This document shows positions 54,902-64,000 of a DNA stretch of 64,000 nt, one piece after another. This DNA comes from Chiridota heheva. Lineage: Eukaryota > Echinodermata > Holothuroidea > Apodida > Chiridotidae. Position numbers and translations under genes: made by a program. Each line of letters starts with the position of its first letter. The first letter of the stretch is position 1. The notes below the pieces were generated by a model. That model was not told where the DNA came from and did no database searches. It saw nothing but the letters and a program-made list of their open reading frames with translations. Location of the stretch: NCBI GenBank assembly GCA_020152595.1, contig JAIGNY010001857.1:1232001-1296000 (forward strand). Reading direction: 5' to 3'.

Positions 54902-55821
54902 TCCTTCTTCTGGCAGGCCCAGAGGAACAACAAGAGCTTTGACCATCAATGAACTAAGTAGCATCATTGCCAAGTTCATCAGGCTTTAAAGTTGGTGGAC
55001 ATTGTATATCTGAAGTAAAAATGGAAGCAAAGGTTGCTTTAAAGCCAAATCTCAGAGTACCATTCATTTCCGCAAGAGTAAATGGGACTGGTAGCAGTTC
55101 GTGGTGGAAAATTTCTGACAGGTTCAAATCTCGCCCAGCCTGACTGGCTATAATGAGTCTTTGCAAAGTCGGTCCACTTTGTGAGTCTTGATTTTTTTTG
55201 TCATGTGTTTTATTTTCCATTTCATAAAGTGATAAAAATGTGAGTGTTTTGTTGTTTGGAATTGGATTTCGAAACCCACATTGCTGTTCTGATAATGAAA
55301 TCAAATGCTTTGTAACAAAAGAAGTTTATTTTTTACCCACACATCCAAGAGCCCAGTAAGCTGAATGTGTTTGCCAATCACCTTCAAGAAGTTCATTGCA
55401 GTATGAAGAACACCAAATCTAACAATAAACAAATCTTGGTATTCTTCCTTTGTCCACTTTAGATCCATCAGCTAACTGAACAAAGCTTCAACAAAAGTAT
55501 GTTGTAAAAACAACATATTTTTGCCCAAGACTGTGCTACTTTCCTACAGCGAAGTACCACTGTATTCAAGGTATCCACTTCATGTGCTGGCACTTGAACA
55601 ATGGCATGAAACCTATAGATGTCAAGTATAGGTTGACAAGAACTTCTTTGCTGATTAAAGTTGGTCCATCCTATTCTAGGTCCTTCTTTATCTCGCCGCT
55701 GTAAGAAGAATGCCACGTCCTTTGCTCTCGCATGTTTTGTTGATGGCTCATTTATTGCAGGTATAGCAAACCACTCTAACTTTGTCTTTTCAGTTGATGT
55801 AGGCTTTGACTTTCTTGAGCT

Positions 55822-56857
55822 GGTAAGGGTCTACGTCACAAAGGCTCTATGGGTCGGTCGTACGACGGAGGTCGACCCAACCAAACACCACAAACGTGAC
55901 GCACAACTTGTTATGTTTTCCAACACAACACAGACAAGTTCAAATGCCATACATTTCACGCACACTAAACTTCACTGTACATACACGTGAAATGATAGGC
56001 CTCAGTGATTAGATGTGTCAATGAACTTTTCATCATATCAAAGACCTTGAAAAGAAGTTCGTCCACTGCGGATTTGATTGATTTTTGTTTTCAAAGAAAC
56101 AAATACTATTCAATGTTTTCCTTTTAAACAATGGTCAGCATGGCCAGTGGATTCATGTATAAACTCTCTTCCAGCAATCTTGTACTAACTTAGTGCTATA
56201 CTTCATGCATGGTAAATCACTGTATGATACTGCAAGTACGTTTATCGCAAGAGAAATAAAGATTCACAAAATATAATGTATCTTACCTGTAAAAATACAC
56301 ATGCATTCGAAATTCAAAAGTGTTGTTATGAGTTTAAAATGAAAACTTTGTGTCGTATTTTACCTCCACTGTCCTTTGCATCTACGTTCTGTATAATCAC
56401 TCTTTGTGCCTACTTCGTCTCATACAGACAAGGAACAGATGTGGTGTTTACAATACTTTCATTCAGTTTACAACAGTTTGGTTTGCATTATAACTTATAA
56501 ACAAAATTATATCTTTTACCTAAAATCAAATGTACAGTATACCCGAGCCCTTGATATTTTGAGTTAATTCAACTAAACAGAAGCTGCCCTTGAAAATACA
56601 GGTTCCTTCAAACCCACGGTTCCACCCGTAGTGCTGAAAACATTTATTCCCAGGGTTCATATATCTTACGTCGTCGCGTGAACTTTTGCATTAAAGCAAT
56701 GTATTGCGAAAGAAGCAAGTGATATAAAATGTTTGTTCGTTTGTCAGTCTTATCTAAGTCAATGCTACTTACGTTTCTTTAATTAAAATAACTGAAATTG
56801 TAGTTGTTTCAAAATAATTCGCGGGGAATTTTAATTGATGTATGATCATCACTTTAC
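55822..56857. other. unique sequence upstream of the pseudogene
   Basis: On the minus strand ACCCTTACCAG at about 55822-55832 could be the acceptor of the first visible exon. No further upstream exon was recognised; the frames at 55661-55990 and 56276-56500 are not coding-like. Confidence 0.45.
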
Positions 56858-57030
56858 CTAGCGCGGCACTACGAGGGGGGGGGGGCATCCCCTTCCCCCA
56901 CGAGATCGCTTCCTCCCCATTTGCCCGCCAGAAAATTGTTTAAAGCTATCTTATATATACGTTTTTGCTCCCCCCATAAGACCAAATTGCTACTTTTGCT
57001 TCATATGACCAAATCCTAGCGCCGCCACTG
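56858..57030. mobile_element. Short (173-bp) hAT-like MITE
   Basis: CACTTTAC (56850-56857) and CACTTAAC (57031-57038) flank it, 7 of 8 matching. The right end CCTAGCGCCGCCACTG is the reverse complement of a CAGTGG-type hAT end, and the left end CTAGCGCGGCACTACGAG is a partial match. G- and C-rich subterminal blocks lie at 56875-56925. Confidence 0.6.
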
Positions 57031-57038
57031 CACTTAAC

Positions 57039-58639
57039 CCACCAAAAGTGTATGTTTGTGTGTGTGTGTGTGAGGAGAAGGGAGGGGGGGAGGAGGGTGT
57101 ATTGAAATTGAAATTGCACAAGATACAAAACATATACCACAATACAGAAGATGTAAATATGGAGAAAATAAGTTGAAACCTTTCCCCATAAATCCCGCCT
57201 ATGCGGCCCGTCACATTTACAACAAATATTGTTTTTGTAGTATCAATACAAATCGGAGGAGGGGCTTGCAGTTTATTTCATGAGTGGGTAGCACCCCCCT
57301 CCTCCTCACCCCCTTCTTCCCCCCTCAATTTACCAACTCATCATTTCAGATTGCGAGTAAATAAGTTGCAAACATTGTGAGAGAGAAATGCAACTTGAGG
57401 TTCTACAAGTTTTGTAAGACGTAAAAGTTATTATTTTGTGCTTGGTTTAGTCATACAAATGTAGCTTTGGGTTGTTAGACCCCTCACAAGAAGAAATCAA
57501 ATTAAAAATATGACAATCACGAAATCACCCCATAAATTACCCTTCAAATTGAGTATTTATCAGTCTTTATGAATCACTTTCTTCTATGCAAAATGTGCTC
57601 TTCGCTGTTTCCAATGATATGCATCAATGATGATAAATCAGTATTTACAATGTTTATACCTCTTTATTCTTTCTACATACACTTCTTTAACAGTTTAAGT
57701 CACAGTGGAACCAGGCCGAAGTAAAAGTAGATCGTCTTTTTTCTCTGAGCTGACTGGATAAATTAACATTTCAACGAAAAAAGGAAGTTTTGGGTGTAGT
57801 GTCATAAATCAAACACGTGCGAAGGACTCTTGCTCATTATGTTATACTACATCGTCATACATGAGCCTGAATTTTTAGACTAGGCATTTGAAGGAGCGAT
57901 TGTGAAATGATAAGGGTACGACTTGGGGTTTAAATAAAAACTGTAAATAGGTCAGTGAGAATATTGTAAACAATAAATTCCCCTGCAAAAAAATACTCTT
58001 ACAGGACCTTTTTATTATCTTCTACTGTTCTAGTTACTTGTACAGAATGACTCCCATTCAGCCATAAACAAACACGTTTTCTTCACACAAGAAATTTATT
58101 TCAAAGGAAATAAACCCCACCCATTTTCCTTCTCCAATAAGCAATTGAATTCGAAATCCTTCTGAAATATTGATAATTTTATGGAAACTTATCATTACTT
58201 ATGGAAAAAAATTCATTTTATAAATTCGTAATAGGCCTACAGTAAGTTTGACAAAATTTCACAACATCGAAATAACTCCTCACTAGTAAATTCGTACAAA
58301 ATTTGCAAATGTAATATGGGGAAAATGGAGGGGGGGGGAAGGGGGAAGGTGATCATTCCCTTGCCACCGAGATCTGCGCCTGTGAGAATTATGAGTGTTC
58401 AGGTCCTTTCTCTCACTGGTATTAAATACAGTGCATCTTGCAAAATTTGGGGAACATCAATTGTTGTTCTTTTAGAGGGCTCTAAACTACTTAATCCAGC
58501 TCCTTTTTTTTTTTTGGACCTCTTTGCCAGCAAGCTACCTAAGTTGAATGGAAGCTATCTTTACCATTTAAGCTACTGTCATTGATATCTATGTTGTCAC
58601 ATGTGAAATGAACTAACCATAACATGGACAAATTAAAGT
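57039..58639. other. unique sequence with short GT and C-rich patches
   Basis: GT repeat at 57056-57073 followed by a G-rich stretch; C-rich at 57293-57325; G-rich at 58328-58348. No coding support; the 89-codon frame 58316-58585 starts in the G-rich patch. Confidence 0.45.
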
Positions 58640-59330
58640 TAATGTTTTACATGTATGTTTTAGCAGCCATTTTGTTTCTCAGTCATCTTTTTATATTCTG
58701 AAAAGCACTGTTAAAAACAAACTTTGGATCATACCACACTGATAAAAATAACATAAAAAACATGTTCAATATTTTGATAGAGCAAATCAAATTTGAATTT
58801 ATTTGATTGAAATAGATTTATCATTTTGGCGGCCATTTTGCTTTTATCCGCCATCTTGGTTGGCTCCAAATCATTTAAAGTGTTATCGGAATTCATTATA
58901 TTGTATCACCAAATATCAAAAGCAATTTATGAGCTTCTTTTAATATTTGCTTTCATGAATACTTCTTTTCCTATTTGCCCCTTTTCGGTGGCCATTTTGT
59001 TTTTTCACCATCTTGATTTACTGCTATACACTCCTAAAGTCTCAGACATAAACTCTGATTAATTTACATTAATTTCATGTAGAAATAAGATGTTATTGCT
59101 TTAATTTTTAATTTTACAGATTATTTTTTTGTCATTTTTCTTATTTTGGCAGCCATTTTGTTTTTTCCACCATTTTGAATGAGTTACAGTCATCTGAAGG
59201 TAACAAACCAAAAATTCAAAATTAGCAACCCAAATTTTTACAAAATAGATGGTCTTTCAACTTTTCCCCCAAAATGCCTGAGGAAGCTTATAAGCCCTTT
59301 TTTGAGATTTGCAACCACACTAAATATATC
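58640..59330 (+). repeat. Dispersed element with about 160-bp internal periodicity (plus copy)
   Basis: Cores with GCAGCCATTTTGTTTCTCAG (58652), GGCGGCCATTTTGC plus CCGCCATCTTGG (58826), GGTGGCCATTTTG plus CACCATCTTGATT (58988) and GGCAGCCATTTTG plus CCACCATTTTGAATG (59147) are spaced 174, 162 and 159 bp. Collinear with the inverse of 51840-52510. Overlapping ORFs are not supported. Confidence 0.85.
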
Positions 59331-60596
59331 CCACTTTCACAGCACAAAATACTTGAATTTCCACATCTTTCCATACTGCCGTGCAGATAGCATATAAACA
59401 ATTGTGGCCTCTCCGACCAGACAGCATGGCATGAAAGGTACTGAAAGGTATGCTATAATTCCACAAGTGCACATTGTCTAGAAAATATCTCAAAATTTTC
59501 CGCATGTCCAAATTGCATCTTTCAGCAGAAAATCGCAACTGTAACTTGGTTGGTTTTTTACGTATTTGACGAGAGTACTAGTTAAATAAAAGTGAGGAGT
59601 AGATTCAACAGTTCAAAAATGTATACATATGCCCAAACAAGCCAGCTGTGTGTGCAGGCGAGGGGTGGGTGTTGGAAGCATCAACATGGTTAAGTCTAGC
59701 TATACTACAGTTGCTATGTAATTCACCTATTAAACATACTTTGATTAAAAGTGTATAGGCCTATAATGATAATATATAAAGGATGAAAGTACTTATTGTG
59801 TCAACTCCTTTCTGGGGCTCTTACAGTGGAAAGAGTTTCTATAGCTAGGGCATGGGTATTCTATTCACCTTTAAAAACTTTCTGCTGCCAGAATTGAGAC
59901 ATACCCGCTTAAAAAATACTTCAAATTAGTAGATCATATAATGGTATATTTCTACATGGGGGCGTTATAGTGGATCATTTTGACTGGGAGTGGGGAGGGG
60001 GCAAGTATAAGATTTATTGACTAATCTCAAATATTACCAACAAGTCTCGATATTTACTGGCATATTTGGGGGGTGCCACATCCCCCATTTGGGCTTATAT
60101 GCTAACTGTTGATAGTCATTAGTCCACTGTTTGTAGATAATAAAGTAAAGTAAAAGAGCCACCTCATGTTTAGAAACGGGCACTTTTGCAATGAAAATGC
60201 ATTCCCGCATGGGACTGACAAAGTCGCCAGTCTACTATTGAGTCAGTAGTTAAGGGGCATTTCATTTTTAAAGGGGCCTTATTGTAATATTCTTTTAATT
60301 TTCAAGTGTGTGAACATTCTAACAGTTCTACCCTGCACTTTCCATTTTCAAAGAGGCACTTTTGTCAATTTTTTCAGAAAAGTGTGGAGGTAATTCCTCC
60401 AGGCCTCTGGTTTATACACATGAGAGTTACTTGTTTTTCTTTTCATTTCATTAATATCTGCATCTATTCGAAATTGATTTTCAATAGTTCCATGACTTTT
60501 ATCATGATACCAACAGCTCATACAACAAAAACCTATGTTCCCAGTGCCAGGTGCGGGCATGTGATTTTGATTTTCAAAATTTATTTCTGTATGTAT
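59331..60596. other. unique sequence, nothing identified
   Basis: G-rich patch at 59985-60001. The 116-codon frame at 60306-60656 ends in a T-tract and has no recognised motif. Confidence 0.45.
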
Positions 60597-60978
60597 TCAT
60601 TTTTTTTTTTTTTTTTTGAGGGGGAAGTGGAGGAAAAACTACCCAGTTCATGTTAACAACAAAGTTAACCCATACTCTACCAGTGTACCAAAAAGTGTTT
60701 ATTTTGACAAAATTCTGATGATTGTGTTTTGGGGGGGGGGGGTTGAAAGACTTATGATTGGGGGTAAAAGAACTATAATTTTGATAATTGAGGGGGAAGT
60801 ATACACTGCATTGGTGGCACTTCCCCCTCACCATGACAGTAAAATCCAGGAGGACAGGAGGGACATGTCCCCACCCCCCTGCTTTTCAAAAATTTCAGAA
60901 AAATAAATATATTTGGGGGAAATTTGCCTCTTGTCCCCGCTCTCTGGATGAGAATTACAGCCCTGCGCCACACCACTG
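60597..60978. mobile_element. Possible hAT-like remnant (right end only)
   Basis: CCCTGCGCCACACCACTG at 60961-60978 is the reverse complement of a CAGTGG-type hAT end, and the interior has T-run and G-run patches like other MITEs here. No matching left end or target duplication was found. A hairpin, GAGGGGGAAGT (60790) with ACTTCCCCCTC (60829), lies inside. Confidence 0.4.
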
Positions 60979-61329
60979 CCAAGTACTGCATATAACGGAT
61001 TCTAATACACACAATAGCATGTAGTTAGAAAACATGTTATTGTTTGCGTGTAACTGGTAAACATTATTCGGAGATCATAACTTGCTAACACTCCTTGATC
61101 AAGCACTCCTCGTTTTCCAACATGCAGATGGATAGGCCTATGTGTGAATAAGAAAATTATGATTCCGCTTCAATCAATCCACGGAGTCATAGATTAGTTG
61201 AAATTTGTTTAAGTTCTAAACTAAAAACTGATTCTGTAAATTCGTCATCGTATTCCTTCCGTTTCATGTTCACAACCAAATAATCTACCCGCTCGACTCA
61301 CTGACTCACCATGCTCTCTATTTCATAAC
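60979..61329. other. unique spacer, nothing identified
   Basis: No coding, RNA or transposon-end signature was recognised. Confidence 0.4.
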
Positions 61330-61880
61330 ATTCAACCACAATTTTTCTTATTCAACCAATAATTTTTCCCGTTTGACCCACTATTTCATATTTATTCGAC
61401 CCACGATTTTCCTCATTCAATCCAATATTCTGTCTTTTTCGACCCATGATTCTGCCTATTAGACCAATGATTCTGCCTATTAGACCCATGATTCTGCCTA
61501 TTAGACCAATGATTCTGCCTATTAGACCCATGATTTAACATACATTCCACCCGTTCTACCCATGATTTTACAATCATTCAACCCACAATTTCCATTATTT
61601 TTGTTCGGCCCATAATTTGTAATCATTCGATTCTGCAGGCTTGACTCACAATTTTATATTAATTCGACCCAATATTTTCTTTATTCGACCCATGATTTTG
61701 CCAGTTCTACCCATGATTTTGTATTCATGATTTTAAGTTCGACCCATAAATCTGCATTCAAACTTATTGGCGCCCATGATTTTGGCCATTTGACGGGCAG
61801 ATGATTTTGTAATCATTTGACCCCCAGAAAAATTTTGCTTATTGGTTCGACCCAGTTGATTTTTTGTAATAAAGAATACA
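61330..61880. repeat. Degenerate CGACCCATGATTTT-type array with a recent 21-bp core
   Basis: Loose 20-30 bp units of TTCGACCCATGATTTT type span the region. At 61441-61540 four regular 21-bp units (CATGATTCTGCCTATTAGAC and a CAATGATT variant) alternate, showing a recent amplification inside an old array. Confidence 0.85.
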
Positions 61881-62059
61881 AACTGTTTTTTATATTAATT
61901 TAATTTAGATTTTATTACCCTTGACCCAGGACTTTGCCTGCATTATCTAGGAAGCAGTTTTGGCTCCTTAATAATTTTTTGTAATCATTCAACGTATATT
62001 CATTTTCCTTATTCAGCAGTACTTCAGGATTTAAATGTTGATATTCTGCTTATTGACCA

Positions 62060-62062
62060 ACT

Positions 62063-62094
<32 letters not shown>

Positions 62095-62095
62095 G
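62060..62095. repeat. Poly-T tract
   Basis: About 29 T residues just upstream of a hAT-like element. Confidence 0.93.
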
Positions 62096-62117
62096 AAAAT
62101 GTAGATCGGATTATAAG

Positions 62118-62792
62118 CAGTGACATATTTAGTTTTTAATACCAAGGGAATTATTGGAAAGGACTGTATCAAAAGGACTGTATCCAAAGGCGATAGAAGC
62201 TGGGGTATGATTTTCAAAATTTCCCTCTTCCAGGTGGGGTAAAATAAAATTAGGAAATGATTAATATGAAATTGAAAAAAATGAAGGCAGCTTGTGATAA
62301 AATTATTGGGAAATTATGTTAAATTATTAGAAATATTAAGAAAATTATTTCAAATTTGTGTAACTTTTTTTTCTTTTAAATTGATAGCAACATTTCCTGA
62401 AAATGAAAGATAATTCCCGAAGTGGATATACACATTTCCCGAAAATCAAATAAAATTCCATGAAAATGAAGGAAATTAAAGACAATTTCCCAAACATTGA
62501 AGAAAATTTCCTAAATAATTAAAAATTAGCAGAAATTAAAGATATTTAGCAATTTTTTTTAATAACTAAAAATTAAGAAATTTATCGAATATTAAAGAAA
62601 TTTCCCAAAACTGAATAATTTGTTTCTATACCAACAAAGCCACAACCAAATTTTGATGATATTTTTTTACCTTATTTAATCATTCTTTACAGTTTATTTT
62701 CTATATTGTATGCTGGTATATCCAGGCCACTATTTACATTTTTAAATTTTCCCAGAGAAGAAGTCAACTTTCCCCAAATGAATACACCACTG
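62118..62792. mobile_element. 675-bp hAT-like MITE with 8-bp target duplication
   Basis: ATTATAAG (62110-62117) and ATTATCAG (62793-62800) flank it, 7 of 8 matching. The left end CAGTGACATATTTAGTT and the reverse complement of the right end, CAGTGGTGTATTCATTT, are similar with conserved CAGTG tips. The interior (62390-62620) is a loose array of GAAAATGAAGGAAATTTCC-like units. No coding. Confidence 0.8.
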
Positions 62793-62800
62793 ATTATCAG

Positions 62801-63175
62801 CTAAATCTACAGATCGACACAAGATCAATCAGTCAATTAATTTGCAATGCCTATCCATAGCCTGTGTCATCATTTCTCCGCTAGCCGATGTCAGCTGATG
62901 ATTAAATATGACAGATCTGATACTAGTCATATTTATGAGCATCGCTTTCATCGTTCTGTCAGTTAATAAAGGGAATTTCCCGGAAACTTCAAATGCTAAA
63001 TCTCTAACCTCCGCATTTTTCTTCAACTAAAATTATTCCGATATTGGAATTGGGGTTCTAGTTTGTATTTTTTATCTCAACAAAACTACAAAAATGTACG
63101 AGTATCTTCTCATGGTCCCAAAACTGTTTTGATGGTTCGTAAATTATTGAAAGTTTTGGTATAATAGTTTGGCAA
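62801..63175. other. sequence related to the following array
   Basis: AATGCTAAATCTCTAACCTC then CGCATTTTTCTTCAA at 62990-63025 recurs in diverged form at 63353-63395, so this block and the next are parts of a duplicated element. Confidence 0.5.
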
Positions 63176-63345
63176 CATTTCCTTCAAATTGAAGAACATT
63201 TCCCTAAAATGAAGAAAATTTCCCGAAAATGAAGGAAATTTCCCGAAAATGAAGGAAATTTTCCGAAAATGAAGAAAATTTCCCGAAAATGAAGGAAATT
63301 TCCACAAAATGAAGGAAATTTCCAAAAATAAATGGAAAATCCAAA
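63176..63345. repeat. 20-bp minisatellite GAAAATGAAGGAAATTTCCC
   Basis: About eight units; GGAAATTTCC is a perfect palindrome. Related loose arrays occur at 62390-62620 (same strand) and 43955-44330 (opposite strand). Confidence 0.94.
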
Positions 63346-64000
63346 AAAATTAAGATGTTAAAGCTCTCAAACCTGCATTTTTTCTTCAAATTAAAATAGC
63401 AAAAAAAGATTAAAAAATATTAAATCTTTCTGTGAATAATAAACCTGGCTGTAAATGCAGATTAATTTGCATCATATAAGGCCTTCAAATTTAAAAATAG
63501 AGAATGAATATTTTACCGAATTGAATGAAAACAAATTTTGAGAAACAAACAAGTTGGTGACTCATTTTCCAGCAAAAAAATCACAGCACAACTTTCACGT
63601 GGTTGAATTTACATACATGTTTGTGTTATTCAGAAGGCAATGGTTTGATAATTCTGGTGATAAAACCATTATCAATAAATAAGGTTTTATTTTTATTTCT
63701 GAATAGGGAGTTGCTTCGATTAGATTTTAACTTTGATATGATCTCAGCAGGTATGTCAAAGGCAAAATCTTTCCCACGCGTATTACGTACATCAACCCAG
63801 TACAGTACGCGTATTATGTACAGTATTCCTGTCATTTGGCTCTGGTGGACATTGCGTAATGTGGTCAAAATGCACTATTTCATTGTATTCTTTGTAACTA
63901 AATGATAAAGTTAGAAACGGTTCTTCAGAACAAGCAGTAAACACAGATAGTTGCGTTAAACAAGGGATATACCATAGGTTAAACACCGTATAAATATATA
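63346..64000. other. unique sequence, nothing identified
   Basis: Opposing frames at 63603-63905 have no recognised motif. ACAGTACGCGTATTATGTACAG near 63803 contains a small TACGCGTA palindrome. Confidence 0.45.

Larger units (their letters stand above)
53341..55821 (-). pseudogene. Decayed multi-exon member of a widespread invertebrate multicopy protein family
   Basis: Read right to left, pieces in protein order are: AFFLQRRDKEGPRIGWTNFN with HEVDTLNTVVLRCRKVAQSW (55821-55540); after a frame change and an in-frame TAG, DLKWTKEEYQDLFIVRFGVL and HTAMNFLKVIGKHIQ (55470-55322); GPTLQRLIIASQAGRDLNLS and GTLRFGFKATF (55304-54954); TSWSNFLALPENRSDLARYL (54541-54260, preceded by a TTTTTCACAG acceptor-like site); then EEADTRMIFHCIHSS, VQARDTDVVVLLLSQ and LPAFHAFTGSDVTSYFAG (54281-53341). 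From memory, proteins with IGWTSFNQ, DTLNTV, LGGLHTAMNFLKVIG, EEADTR, DTDVxVLL and HAFTGCDxTSxF motifs are common as multicopy, uncharacterised genes in corals, molluscs and echinoderms; the DTD stretch recalls PIN-like nucleases, which is inference. It is broken by frameshifts, stops, an 80-bp tandem amplification and a SINE. Confidence 0.8.

Noticed and set aside
58316-58400. hAT-like right end near GATCTGCGCCTGTGAG
   Set aside because: Ends in CTGTG rather than CACTG, with no matching left end or 8-bp duplication.
60306-60656. 116-codon ORF
   Set aside because: It runs into a T-tract coding poly-Phe and overlaps a MITE-like remnant; no motif.

Overview
The window looks like intergenic or deep-intronic DNA of a eukaryote, most likely a marine invertebrate (echinoderm or another invertebrate deuterostome is my guess; the species cannot be fixed from sequence alone). 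The reasons are: no dense long ORFs, AT-rich unique sequence, decayed non-LTR retrotransposons of the L2/CR1 and RTE types, tRNA-derived SINEs, hAT-like and other terminal-inverted-repeat elements with target-site duplications, spliced-looking coding remnants, and a very high load of minisatellites. There are no operons, ribosome-binding sites or CRISPR arrays. Adding up the spans listed here, roughly a fifth of the 64 kb is tandem repeat.

Layout. 1-7.8 kb: five minisatellites or duplications; one (2.46-3.83 kb) is interrupted by a 5'-truncated L2/CR1-type LINE. 7.8-10.2 kb: a decayed RTE-type LINE with endonuclease and partial reverse transcriptase. 10.2-13.2 kb: CA-rich repeats, a block of spaced GGGGACA motifs and a 348-bp TA-flanked MITE. 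13.2-14.25 kb: a 25-bp minisatellite that appears to have grown out of a hAT-like element. 14.3-24.3 kb: a 359-bp foldback element flanked by TTAA, a diverged relative, a G-rich array, a 23-bp array and a 13-bp array. 24.9-27.6 kb: three consecutive minisatellites (41, 28 and 20 bp). 28-32.3 kb: mostly unique, with one possible isolated terminal coding exon on the minus strand (31.6 kb) and a 17-bp array. 33-34 kb: a hAT-like MITE with 8-bp target duplication inside a 45-bp minisatellite. 35-38.5 kb: a 1.6-kb array of 41-bp units and two smaller arrays. 39.8-43.4 kb: copies of a MITE family and a SINE whose tail runs directly into a 0.94-kb ATC-rich array. 46.7-48.6 kb: a second L2/CR1-type LINE whose GVPQG-coding segment has been amplified about 13 times. 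50.6-59.3 kb: another MITE, an inverted pair of elements with about 160-bp internal periodicity, and between them a decayed multi-exon copy of a widespread invertebrate multicopy gene family, broken by frameshifts, an 80-bp tandem amplification and a SINE insertion. 56.8-64 kb: two further hAT-like MITEs and small arrays.

No intact protein-coding gene is supported. The recurring theme is minisatellites born inside or next to mobile elements and pseudogenes (a LINE reverse-transcriptase motif, a hAT MITE, a SINE tail, a pseudogene exon), and units that tend to contain short dyad symmetries. Family names were recalled from protein and repeat motifs; no database search was run.
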